Assembly (NCBI GenBank): GCA_001898935.1
Contig: MKVT01000001.1
Location: 173,320-237,319 of the forward strand
Length of the DNA stretch: 64,000 nucleotides
From: Paludibacter sp. 47-17
GTDB taxonomy: Bacteria > Bacteroidota > Bacteroidia > Bacteroidales > Paludibacteraceae
Direction of reading: 5' to 3'
The notes under the pieces were generated by a model. It saw only the letters and a list, made by a program, of their open reading frames with translations, searched no databases and had not been told where the DNA came from. The translations under genes were made by a program, and so were the position numbers. This document shows positions 56,801 to 64,000 of the stretch, one piece after another; the stretch's first letter is position 1; every line of letters begins with the position of its first letter.

Positions 56801-58165
56801 CAGTCCGGCAGTATCGGCAATCCTGAAGGGTATGTGCTCGATATACAGGCCAATGCCATTACGATACGGGCTGAAACGGCCGCAGGTCATTATTATGCCT
56901 TGCAAACCCTGAGGCAATTATTGACCGGCAAATCGGTTCCATGTGTTACCATCGAGGATAGTCCGGCTTTTGCATGGCGGGCGTTTATGCTGGATGAAGC
57001 ACGGCATTTCCACGGAAAAGAAACCGTGAAAATGTTGCTGGATGAAATGGCCCGACTCAAAATGAATACCTTTCACTGGCATCTTACCGACGACGCAGGA
57101 TGGAGAATCGAAATCCCGGGCTATCCGTTGCTTACCTCGGTAGGGAGTAGGAGGGATAGTACCCAGGTGGAAGATCCCGATCTGCAGGTGCCGGGCGAAA
57201 CAGGTAACCCGGCTTACGATGAATTTCTGAAAAGATATCAGAGTAATAAATTTGACTCCAACCCTCATTCGGGATATTATACCCGCGAGGATATCGTCGA
57301 ACTGGTGAAGTATGCTGCCGAACGGCATATCCGGATCGTACCCGAAATAAGCATGCCCGGACATGCTTCCGCCGCTATTGCGGCATATCCGTGGTTGGGA
57401 ACCACCGGCGAAACAATACCAGTACCCGTCCGGTTCGGAGTGATGACCCAGGTTTACGATCCGTCGTCGTCACAGGTAATGAAGTTTCTGAAGGATGTGC
57501 TGGCCGAAGTGAGCCGCTTGTTTCCGGGCGACTATATTCATATTGGAGGGGATGAGGTGAAATTCGACGCCTGGCAGCAATCGGAATCGGTAAAAAAATA
57601 CATGCAGGAAAACGGATTGCGCAACTACCGCGATGTGCAGGTGAACTTCACGAACGAAATATGCACGTACATCGAAAAAGTGTTAGGAAAAAAAATGATG
57701 GGATGGAACGAAATTCTGGGAATTAATGCTCACAACTGGGGCAGTTCGACTCCCGATGCCACTCATCGGTTGTCCGACAAAGCCGTAGTGCACTTCTGGA
57801 CCGGGAATATGAGTATTCTCAAGTATGCCATCGATAATTCCTATACGGTGGTCAATTCCTATTCCGACGATACCTATCTCAATTATTCTTATGCTCAGTT
57901 GCCGCTCAAACGTTCGTATGCTTTTAATCCGGTACCGGATGGATATAAAAAGAATCAGATTTACGGGATTGGCTGTCAGCTGTGGACCGAATGGATCCGT
58001 ACACGAAAGGACGTCGAAAAGCAGGTGTTTCCCCGGATAGCCGCTTATGCCGAGACGGGATGGACCGAACCGTCGGGTAAGTCGTACAGCCGTTTTCTGG
58101 ATGCATTGGAGGTTCAAAAGGCCAGGTGGAAACAATTAGGGTACGATCTGCCCCAGGAATATTAA
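53894..58165 (+). CDS. Fusion enzyme: GH78 alpha-L-rhamnosidase + GH20 beta-N-acetylhexosaminidase
   Basis: Exported protein of 1,423 residues from ATG 53894 (a GTG at 53885 would add three). Signal peptide about 1-23. N-terminal half is a complete GH78: FN3-like and beta-sandwich domains (VDLTCEYLTNPDVVDVELP, LPRLSWI, VAYEIEV; RKQFTIGKKIESAYLYTSGLG), then an (alpha/alpha)6 barrel with SDCPHRERNAYTGDGQ near residue 498 and WIQSGATTTWETW. After about residue 900 the C-terminal half is a complete GH20: a chitobiase-like N domain (LIPYPAVVEPKEG, ETAAGHYYALQTLRQLL) and a TIM barrel with MLDEARHF, FHWHLTDDAGWRIEI and the catalytic Asp-Glu pair in HIGGDE near residue 1220. Both active sites look intact. 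The linked activities suggest a glycan where rhamnose and HexNAc occur together. Confidence 0.93.
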   Translation: MKKLVKPMFLVLLTVLVTPAVAGSIQPVDLTCEYLTNPDVVDVELPRLSWINQTTEPATGISQVAYEIEVAGSKEGLLAGRADYWKSARVKSRESTLIRYGGKKLQSRDECWWRVRVWDQQGKRSAWSEPARWHMGLLEASDWKARWIGAPWQGEAGFKPLSDALPPPAPLLRKQFTIGKKIESAYLYTSGLGYFEVYCNGGKVSDDVLVPNQTLWGKREGLKNYGIPVDDNFTEYRVMYMCYDLTGKLQQGENALGAMLGNGFYNSASKWVLSFGTPRFIGQLEIRYTDGTSEVVVSDTTWKVEKSAVVFDMLYDGEHYDARLEYPGWDTPEFDDSNWLTAVWRKAPEGKMKAQMSYADKVMERLEPVAVDRLPNGNYRVDFGEEISGWVRLSGINGKAGHRIRIRYLSESPNGANSYTLNGKGNESYAARFTWFVFRTVEIEGWPGTLTADNLVAEAVYTAVGTVGEFNCSNSLFNTINKIWKRTQTDNMHGGIASDCPHRERNAYTGDGQVVMSTVTHHFDVAAFYKKWIEDIAGAQDKTTGYVPNGAPWQPGCGGGVAWGAAIAVMPWEFYQVYGDKDILASTYEGMKGYLKYMSQWVDSNGIMHQKAPDPEQPHEWMNLGEWCPPGKFPPTELVHTFYYWLCTYNTGLSAQVLGKQAEAKQLLAQASATRDAFVKHFYSSEAATFGKYGANIFALKMGLPDSIRQRVVSTVETDMKEAGGHLDTGIFGTRYLFETLAENGLNELAYNALNKTTFPGFGYWIQSGATTTWETWIGEYSHNHPMFGGGLVWLYQKLAGMSPLEAGYRTIQFKPQPAGELEFASYFKKTPYGKAGIYWKRNGEELQLQVTVPVGSKAVIYVPSAGNDIKEARRQERSHLRFLRWEEGYAVYEAESGSYRLSGKLSPKKQTFALIPYPAVVEPKEGFCDLSNGIVTGDNGMLAKQLYEMLRQEAGIVRDAKGVPVSFIQSGSIGNPEGYVLDIQANAITIRAETAAGHYYALQTLRQLLTGKSVPCVTIEDSPAFAWRAFMLDEARHFHGKETVKMLLDEMARLKMNTFHWHLTDDAGWRIEIPGYPLLTSVGSRRDSTQVEDPDLQVPGETGNPAYDEFLKRYQSNKFDSNPHSGYYTREDIVELVKYAAERHIRIVPEISMPGHASAAIAAYPWLGTTGETIPVPVRFGVMTQVYDPSSSQVMKFLKDVLAEVSRLFPGDYIHIGGDEVKFDAWQQSESVKKYMQENGLRNYRDVQVNFTNEICTYIEKVLGKKMMGWNEILGINAHNWGSSTPDATHRLSDKAVVHFWTGNMSILKYAIDNSYTVVNSYSDDTYLNYSYAQLPLKRSYAFNPVPDGYKKNQIYGIGCQLWTEWIRTRKDVEKQVFPRIAAYAETGWTEPSGKSYSRFLDALEVQKARWKQLGYDLPQEY

Positions 58166-58185
58166 CAGTAGTAAATTGAAATAAC

Positions 58186-59487
58186 ATGAATAAATTATTA
58201 GTAGTTGCAATATGTCTCGGATCGATGCTGGCAAGTTCCTGCGACGATCCGCAAGAAAAACCTCAACCGCCGGCCGAGGCGGCCGATTATGATGTGATGG
58301 GACTCGAAGAAATACCTGTCGGATTATGGGTTACTCCCCCCAGTGGATATCAGAACAGCTATGAATACGGGCGCATACGGGAATGCGGATTTAATTTCGT
58401 AAATGGTTTTCATTATTTTGAAAACAGCAATCTCAAGATTGTTCAGGCTCTCGATTTTTGTAAAGAAAATAACCTGAAGTATTTTGCCAATAAAGCCGTT
58501 GTGGCCGATGATATCATCAAGTATGCCAATAAACCCGATGATACGCTCCTGAAAAAATTTACCGACGGGATCAAACCGTATATGGCGCATCCGGCATTCG
58601 CCGGCGAACTTCTGATGGATGAACCGGGTAAACCGTTATTTTCGGCCATTGCCCGGTTTAGCCAGGCTTTTAAGAAATCGTATCCCGATAAACTATGGCA
58701 TGTGAATTTGTTTCCGATGTATGCTACCGGCGGTATTCAGGCGCCAAGTTATGCCGATTATATCAACAACTGGATGATCGAGCTCGATCCTGAGTTCGTA
58801 TCGTACGATAGCTATCCGCTGCTTACCGATGGTAAAATCACCACCGACTACTTTTATAACCTTGATTTGATCAGATCAAAAACCAGGTTTAAAAAAATCC
58901 CTTTCTGGGTGTTTATTCAAACACTCGCGATTCAAGGTACCCCCGGCGTACCCGATAAACGCGAGCCGTCCGAATCGGACCTACGTTGGCAGGTGTGGAC
59001 CAGTCTGGCGTTCGGAGCCAAAGGAATCCAGTATTTTACCTATTGGACTCCCGGCGGTGGAACCGAACAGTTTGGCAATGCGTTGATAACTCCCGACGGA
59101 CAGAAAACGGTACGATACGATTATGTAAAAAAATTAAATTCTGATTTCCTGGGAATAGGGAAAGTGCTGCTGGACTGTCATGCCGAAGGGGTCATTCAGA
59201 CGGCTGCAACGCCCGTACAGCTTCATTCTCCTTTAAGCTCTTTCGGGCCTGTGGTGCAAATCACCGGCGATGATGCGATGACGGGATGTTTTACAGCTCC
59301 CGATGGGAAAAAGAAAATCCTTATTGTACCCATGATGCCCGAAAAAACGGCCAAGGTCAATATCCAACTCCAGAATGTAACAAAGGCCAACTTATGGCGG
59401 AATAACCAGGCGGCTGAGATTCAAATCTCCAACCAACTTCTGGAAGTGTCGGTGGGAAGCGGTGAAGCAGTGTTTGTCGAATTTTAA
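58186..59487 (+). CDS. Uncharacterised TIM-barrel lipoprotein, candidate glycosidase (paralogue A)
   Basis: Predicted lipoprotein of 433 residues (lipobox ASSC near residue 19). I do not recognise a named family. The pattern is that of a (beta/alpha)8 glycosidase: PVGLWVTPPSGY (strand 1), GFNFVNGF (2), LKYFANKAV (3), GELLMDEPGKP (4, Asp-Glu with Glu146), LWHVNLFPMYATGGIQ (5), EFVSYDSYPLL (6), FWVFIQTLAIQ (7), GAKGIQYFTYWTPG (8), then a small C-terminal beta domain. LMDEP resembles the acid/base position of clan GH-A, but strand 7 ends in Gln rather than the usual Glu nucleophile. It shares many blocks with the next gene. It is 20 bp after the GH78-GH20 gene and likely acts on the same substrate at the outer membrane. 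Confidence 0.72.
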   Translation: MNKLLVVAICLGSMLASSCDDPQEKPQPPAEAADYDVMGLEEIPVGLWVTPPSGYQNSYEYGRIRECGFNFVNGFHYFENSNLKIVQALDFCKENNLKYFANKAVVADDIIKYANKPDDTLLKKFTDGIKPYMAHPAFAGELLMDEPGKPLFSAIARFSQAFKKSYPDKLWHVNLFPMYATGGIQAPSYADYINNWMIELDPEFVSYDSYPLLTDGKITTDYFYNLDLIRSKTRFKKIPFWVFIQTLAIQGTPGVPDKREPSESDLRWQVWTSLAFGAKGIQYFTYWTPGGGTEQFGNALITPDGQKTVRYDYVKKLNSDFLGIGKVLLDCHAEGVIQTAATPVQLHSPLSSFGPVVQITGDDAMTGCFTAPDGKKKILIVPMMPEKTAKVNIQLQNVTKANLWRNNQAAEIQISNQLLEVSVGSGEAVFVEF

Positions 59488-59500
59488 ATCCTTTGGTCGA

Positions 59501-60772
59501 ATGAAATGGATAATCCTTGTAGTTTCCGTGTTTTGTATGTCGAATATGCCCCTGAAGGCGCACCGTTATGCCCTGCTTCATCGCGACAAATTCCCGATAG
59601 GTATGTGGGTGACGCCCCCCGATTCGTTTCGTAACGATTTTCATTTTAAAAAACTGGCCGAATGTGGTTTGACCTTTGTCAATGGTTTTGCTCCTCATGA
59701 AAATACGACGGATGAAATCATACGGGCGCTTGATCTGAGTGCCGAAAACGATCTCCTGTATTTTGTAAATCGGGCCAGTACACATTACGCCATTGTGTCG
59801 TATCCCGAAAATGAAGTGGTTCCTGCGCAATTTGTAACCGGGTTGGAGCCCTTTGTCTCGCATCCGGCCTTTGCGGGTGAACTCCTGATGGATGAACCGG
59901 GAAAGCCTCTCATAAAAAGTGTGGCCGCTTTTGTTCGTGTCTTCGAGGAGCACTTTAAGCCTAAGATGTGGCATGTTAACTTGTTTCCCACCTATGCTAC
60001 CGGAGGGATACAAACACATAGCTACGAAGATTATATCGATACATGGATGGCGGAAGTGAAACCACCCTGTATTTCGTACGACAGTTATCCGTTGCTCGCC
60101 TCGGGCGGTATTATCGACGACTATTATTACAATCTGGATCTGATCAGGAAAAAGGCATTGCAATTCAGGATTCCGTTCTGGACCTTTATTCAAACCTTGT
60201 CGATTTCCCGCACTCCGGGAGTTCCCGACAAGCGGGAGCCGTCGCGAGAGGATATTCGATGGCAGGTGTGGTCGAACCTGGCTTTCGGAGCCAAAGGAAT
60301 ACAATATTTTTGCTACTGGACTCCGGGGAGTGCCACCGAGGTGTTTACCGACGCTCTGATAAGTCGCGACGGCAACGAAACCGTTCGCTATAAGGTTGTT
60401 CAACAGTTGAACAAGGAAGTGCAGGCGATCGGGCGAAAAGTGCTTGGCAGCGATCCGGTGGGGGTGATGCAGATCGCATCGGAACCTTATCCGCTGTACG
60501 ATGCTGCGCTGGATACCTTCGGTCCGGTAAGCCGGCTGTCGGGTGATGATGTGATAGCCGGCTGTTTTCAGGACGAAGGTGGTAAGTCGCAGCTTCTGGT
60601 CTGTCCGTTACGACCCGACCGGGGGGCCGCTCTGACCGTTCATTTCGACAGAAAGAAGGGGAGTGTTGTACTTTCACAGGGCGAAACATCGAACAGGGTG
60701 GCGTTTAAGAAGGGCCGGTTGGATCTGAAAATCATGGCCGGTGACGCTGTGTTGATCGAATTTTCAGAGTAA
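59501..60772 (+). CDS. Uncharacterised TIM-barrel protein, candidate glycosidase (paralogue B)
   Basis: Exported 423-residue paralogue of the preceding gene; start at ATG 59501 (MKWIILVVSVFC), 13 bp after it. The signal peptide has no good lipobox (Phe precedes Cys), so this copy is probably periplasmic where A is lipid-anchored. The same blocks recur: PIGMWVTPPDSF, LMDEPGKPL (Glu132), MWHVNLFPTYATGGIQ, ISYDSYPLL, FWTFIQTLSI, TPGVPDKREPS, RWQVWSNLAFGAKGIQYF and YWTPG, with the strand-7 Gln conserved. Conservation is concentrated at predicted strand ends, as for an active enzyme, while surface loops differ. It is not a recent duplication. Confidence 0.72.
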   Translation: MKWIILVVSVFCMSNMPLKAHRYALLHRDKFPIGMWVTPPDSFRNDFHFKKLAECGLTFVNGFAPHENTTDEIIRALDLSAENDLLYFVNRASTHYAIVSYPENEVVPAQFVTGLEPFVSHPAFAGELLMDEPGKPLIKSVAAFVRVFEEHFKPKMWHVNLFPTYATGGIQTHSYEDYIDTWMAEVKPPCISYDSYPLLASGGIIDDYYYNLDLIRKKALQFRIPFWTFIQTLSISRTPGVPDKREPSREDIRWQVWSNLAFGAKGIQYFCYWTPGSATEVFTDALISRDGNETVRYKVVQQLNKEVQAIGRKVLGSDPVGVMQIASEPYPLYDAALDTFGPVSRLSGDDVIAGCFQDEGGKSQLLVCPLRPDRGAALTVHFDRKKGSVVLSQGETSNRVAFKKGRLDLKIMAGDAVLIEFSE

Positions 60773-60821
60773 AGTGAATCCGCCGGATTGTACGTGATTG
60801 TTAAATTGTAAATTTTTTCTC

Positions 60822-63572
60822 ATGAATAAATCAGGGGTATATGTGTTTTGGATGTTGTTTTTCCTGAATCTTAACCTGGCGGCGGCCCGGGTAAAGCAGG
60901 ATGAGTTTTTATTGCTGTGCGACAACAAAGTAAATCCGGTGGGCGTGGCAGTGGATGAACTTACCTTTAGCTGTCTTCGTAACCGACTGAACCCAAGCGG
61001 GGCCAACCAATCGTACCGGATTGTGGTGTCGTCGTCGTACGAAAAGTTAATAGGCGGAGAGTACGATTGCTGGGATTCGGGTATTCTTGCCGGTTCGGAC
61101 GGCTACCGTATCTCCTACGGAGGGAAAAAACTGCCGGGAAGCTCATCGTATTATTGGAGAGTACAATACGGAAATGCCGCTAAAAGAGCCTGGACCCCGG
61201 TAGCTTCGTTTGTAACAGCTCCTTTACAGAGCGATTGGGCCGGTGCCCGTTGGATTTGTTATGCCAATATGCCTGAAGCGCGACGGCTGGTGCCGGGAAT
61301 CCATGTTCACGAAAATCCTGAGAAAATAACAGTAAGCGATGAGGTAACCATTCCTCTTTTTCGTAAGGCTTTTAACGTGAAAAAACCAATCAGACAGGCT
61401 AGTTTGTTTATAAGCGGTTTGGGTCATTATGTGGCTTATATTAACGGGGAGCGGGTAGATGACCGGGCTTTATCGCCGGGATGGACGCAATACGATAAAC
61501 AAGTGCTGTTTAATTCGTACGATGTAACCCGTCAGCTTAAAAAAGGCGAGAATGCGATTGGTGCAATCGTTGGGAACGGATTTCATTATATTGCCAGCGG
61601 GCGATATCATAAATTAATGATTGCATATGGCTATCCCAAGCTGATTTGTATGCTGAAAATTACACACGATGATAATACTACGCAGCTAATCGTCTCCGAT
61701 TCGAGCTGGAAAACAAATCCGTCGGCAATTACCTACAGTAGCATCTACGGAGGCGAAACTTTTGACGCACGACTGGAGCAGGAAGGATGGAATCAACGGG
61801 GATTCGATGATTCGGAATGGCAAGAAGCGCAACTGGCCGGAGCGCCTGCGGGGAAGTTGGAGCCGGAGACGGGCTATCCTGTTACGATCCGGCAGCGTTT
61901 TGCTCCTCAGCGGCAGTACCGGTTGAGCGATGATAGTTTTACGATCGATTTCGGACAAAATGCTTCAGGGAGTATTGCCGTGAAATTGAAGGGAAAAAGA
62001 GGCGATACGGTTCGTTTCTGGCCCGCAGAATTAATTACACCCGACAAACGGGCCAATCAAAAGGCTTCGGGCAGTCCGTATTATTTTGAATATGTGCTGA
62101 AAGGAGGCGAGGAGGAATACTGGCAACCCATGTTCACCTACTATGGTTTCCGTTATCTCACGGTGGAGGGGGCAGGCGATGGAATGTCGTTGCAAGGTGA
62201 ATCGTCGCCGGGAACTTTGCTTTCCTGTGAACTCCAACACCTGCGTAATTCGGCTCCTGCGACCGGAAGTTTTACGTGCTCGTCGGACCTGCTTAACCGG
62301 ATTTATTCGTTAATCAACTGGGCGATACGGAGTAATATGCAAAGTGTTCTTACCGATTGTCCGCATCGTGAAAAACTCGGATGGTTGGAACAATCGTACC
62401 TCATGGGCAATTCGATCCGGTATAATTATGATGTATATCATTTGTATCGAAAGAAGATCCGGGATATGATACACGCTCAGCGCGACAATGGATTAATACC
62501 TGATATAGCTCCCGAATACGTGGTTTTTTCGGATGGATTTGTCGATTCGCCGGAATGGGGTAGCGCGGGCGTACTGTTGCCCTGGATGGTGTACAAGTGG
62601 TATGGCGACCGACGGCTGCTCGAAGAAGCCTATCCTATGATGACCGGTTATGTCAATTATCTCTCTTCAAAAGCAACAGGGAATCTTTTGTCGCATGGAC
62701 TGGGCGATTGGTTCGATTACGGCCCCCAAGCTCCCGGAGTAGCGCAGCTTACGCCGGTTGCTCTCACTGCATCGGCCATTTATTTTAAAGATGTGTCGGT
62801 ACTTTCCGACATTGCCCGTTTGCTTGGTAACGAACGCGATGCGCTTTTTTATAAAGTAAAAGCCGATAGCATTCGCAAGGCATTCAACGACCGGTTTTAC
62901 GATCCGGTCCGAAAGGTCTATTCCACCGGAAGCCAGACAGCGCTGGCGATGCCGCTTTGTTTGAACATCCCCGAACCGGACGAACGACCTGCCATTTATG
63001 AATCGCTGAAACGTAGATTGGAAAACGACGGATATGCGCTTACCGCGGGTGATATCGGTTTTCATTTTCTGGTCGAAGCTCTCAGCGAACCCCGATACTC
63101 CGGTTTGTTGTACAAAATGATCAATCGGGAAGATGTCCCCGGTTACGGATTTCAACTGGCCAAAGGAGCAACTGCTCTTACCGAATCGTGGCCGGCGTTG
63201 GAAGAAGTGTCGAACAACCACCTGATGCTGGGCCATCTGATGGAGTGGTTTTATACCGGAGTGTTGGGCATAATCGATGCTCCCGATGCCGTTGCATCGG
63301 ATAAAATAGTGATTCGTCCTACACCGGTAGGCGATTTGAATAGTGCCGAAGGTCATTTTAATTCTCCCAGGGGGACTATCCGGGTTGCCTGGAAATTGAT
63401 TGACAACGAATTCGAAATGACTTGTACGGTTCCGGATCATACCAGTGCGACCATTGTAGTGCCCGCTGGCTTTAAGTCGTGTACCTTACAACGTAATGCT
63501 GAAAGCGCCATGCCGTTTGAAACAGCACAGCTCGTTACTTCCGGTGTTTACACTGTAAGGGCTAAAAGGTGA
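60822..63572 (+). CDS. GH78 alpha-L-rhamnosidase
   Basis: Exported 916-residue enzyme from ATG 60822 (MNKSGVYVFWMLFFLNLNLAAA). Domain order is typical of GH78: FN3-like (VDELTFSC...), sandwich with FRKAFNVKKPIRQASLFISGLG and YINGERVDDRALSPGWTQYDK, then the barrel with TDCPHREKLGWLEQ near residue 509 (acid Glu), and GDWFDYGPQ. The C-terminal sandwich contains VPGYGFQLAKGATALTESW. It differs from the GH78 half of the fusion in the catalytic-loop sequence (REKLGWLEQ against RERNAYTGD), so the two probably cut different rhamnosyl linkages. Gap of 49 bp from the preceding gene. Confidence 0.93.
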   Translation: MNKSGVYVFWMLFFLNLNLAAARVKQDEFLLLCDNKVNPVGVAVDELTFSCLRNRLNPSGANQSYRIVVSSSYEKLIGGEYDCWDSGILAGSDGYRISYGGKKLPGSSSYYWRVQYGNAAKRAWTPVASFVTAPLQSDWAGARWICYANMPEARRLVPGIHVHENPEKITVSDEVTIPLFRKAFNVKKPIRQASLFISGLGHYVAYINGERVDDRALSPGWTQYDKQVLFNSYDVTRQLKKGENAIGAIVGNGFHYIASGRYHKLMIAYGYPKLICMLKITHDDNTTQLIVSDSSWKTNPSAITYSSIYGGETFDARLEQEGWNQRGFDDSEWQEAQLAGAPAGKLEPETGYPVTIRQRFAPQRQYRLSDDSFTIDFGQNASGSIAVKLKGKRGDTVRFWPAELITPDKRANQKASGSPYYFEYVLKGGEEEYWQPMFTYYGFRYLTVEGAGDGMSLQGESSPGTLLSCELQHLRNSAPATGSFTCSSDLLNRIYSLINWAIRSNMQSVLTDCPHREKLGWLEQSYLMGNSIRYNYDVYHLYRKKIRDMIHAQRDNGLIPDIAPEYVVFSDGFVDSPEWGSAGVLLPWMVYKWYGDRRLLEEAYPMMTGYVNYLSSKATGNLLSHGLGDWFDYGPQAPGVAQLTPVALTASAIYFKDVSVLSDIARLLGNERDALFYKVKADSIRKAFNDRFYDPVRKVYSTGSQTALAMPLCLNIPEPDERPAIYESLKRRLENDGYALTAGDIGFHFLVEALSEPRYSGLLYKMINREDVPGYGFQLAKGATALTESWPALEEVSNNHLMLGHLMEWFYTGVLGIIDAPDAVASDKIVIRPTPVGDLNSAEGHFNSPRGTIRVAWKLIDNEFEMTCTVPDHTSATIVVPAGFKSCTLQRNAESAMPFETAQLVTSGVYTVRAKR

Positions 63573-63602
63573 AACTGAAAGTTATACAACGGATTATCGA
63601 GT

Positions 63603-64000
63603 ATGTTGAGTAGGATTAAACGTATCAAGGCTGTTGTTTTTGCTCTTTTGCTACCGGCCCTTCCTGCCGGTGCATTTAATTATGTGGTCGGTTTTGCAGG
63701 CAAGGGTGCTTCCACGGAGGTTTCCAGCGTGTTGGTCCAGAACATCACGAAAGGTACTTCGGTTACGGTTCCGTCGGGTCATGTGTTGCATCTGACCGAC
63801 GGGCTGACGACTGTCGAAGGAATGGTGCAGGAAAATGAAGGTGGTCTTACTGTTTTTTCGGATCGCAGCGGACGAGCCGATCTGGAATTTCAGGTACCTG
63901 CTCCGGGTATGACCAGCATCGGATTATTCAGCCCCGACGGTCGTAAGTTATCATCGTTGTCCGCAGCGCTGGAAGCAGGCCGGTTCCGTTTCAATCTTAC
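63603..64000 (+). CDS. Secreted beta-rich protein, 3' truncated by the window edge
   Basis: Open frame of 132 codons from ATG 63603, 30 bp after the GH78 gene, running off the right end. It begins MLSRIKRIKAVVFALLLPA with a signal peptide ending near GAFNYV. Next comes FAGKGASTEVSSVLVQNITKGTSVTVP followed by a short T9SS-tail-like motif ASIGLF-type sequence (LEFQVPAPGMTSIGLFSPDGRKL). This N-terminal 'VSSVLVQNITKGTSVTVP' block occurs in large Bacteroidales surface proteins that usually continue into FN3, FISUMP or leucine-rich parts, as I recall them; that part is outside the window, so the function is unknown. Confidence 0.7.
   Translation, partial: MLSRIKRIKAVVFALLLPALPAGAFNYVVGFAGKGASTEVSSVLVQNITKGTSVTVPSGHVLHLTDGLTTVEGMVQENEGGLTVFSDRSGRADLEFQVPAPGMTSIGLFSPDGRKLSSLSAALEAGRFRFNL

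Noticed and set aside
58186..60772. GH42 or GH5 assignment for the two TIM-barrel paralogues
   Set aside because: The DEP motif is suggestive, but the strand-7 nucleophile Glu and the family-specific blocks of GH42/GH5 are missing.
1..64000. Integrated mobile element or genomic island borders
   Set aside because: I found no integrase, transposase, tRNA gene or flanking direct repeats, and base composition looks similar throughout.

Overview
The window is a carbohydrate-utilisation region from a Bacteroidota genome, most likely order Bacteroidales. The evidence is three SusC/SusD pairs, a hybrid two-component regulator, an ECF sigma/FecR pair, FISUMP-type lipoproteins, and -7 boxes of the Bacteroides TAnnTTTG type. 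I see no rRNA, tRNA, CRISPR, transposase or phage genes. Both ends cut through genes. Almost every gene product carries a Sec, lipoprotein or Tat export signal, so most of the chemistry is at the cell surface or in the periplasm.

Region 1 (2-28,106, + strand) is a large polysaccharide utilisation locus. A 5'-truncated hybrid two-component sensor (HTCS) precedes six tightly spaced glycosidase genes: GH127 (interrupted by an in-frame TGA), GH97, GH95, GH43, GH115 and a GH43-like propeller enzyme. A 331-bp leader follows, then two tandem SusC/SusD pairs and a DUF1735-type surface lipoprotein, ended by a hairpin terminator. GH115 (alpha-glucuronidase), GH43, GH127, GH95 and GH97 together suggest a heavily decorated glucuronoarabinoxylan. 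No endo-xylanase is visible.

Region 2 (28,110-35,572, - strand) is a TetR-controlled export operon: TetR, TolC-like channel, HlyD-type adaptor, two ABC ATPases, two ABC-2 permeases and, last, a secreted FMN-binding protein with an ApbE-type flavinylation motif. It resembles E. coli CecR/YbhGFSR. A perfect 16-bp palindrome lies just downstream of the predicted TetR-gene promoter.

Region 3 (35,611-39,313, - strand) has a TRIC/UPF0126 membrane protein, a GH43 enzyme and a serine hydrolase of the class C beta-lactamase fold.

Region 4 (39,365-44,177, + strand) is a two-gene unit with a textbook Bacteroides promoter and a strong terminator. It encodes a Tat-exported Gfo/Idh/MocA oxidoreductase and a protein of HEAT repeats plus two DUF1080 domains. 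This looks like the oxidation/elimination (3-keto) route of glycoside cleavage.

Region 5 (44,496-64,000, + strand) starts with an ECF sigma factor and FecR anti-sigma factor. Then come a thioredoxin-like DUF5106 lipoprotein, a FISUMP lipoprotein, an STN-domain SusC with its SusD, a GH78-GH20 fusion enzyme, two paralogous TIM-barrel proteins of no family I can name (candidate glycosidases), a second GH78 and a truncated secreted protein. The predicted target is a glycan with alpha-L-rhamnose and beta-N-acetylhexosamine. The fusion enzyme and the two unnamed TIM-barrel paralogues are the most novel parts of the window; the two-gene 3-keto unit and the flavoprotein in the efflux operon come next.
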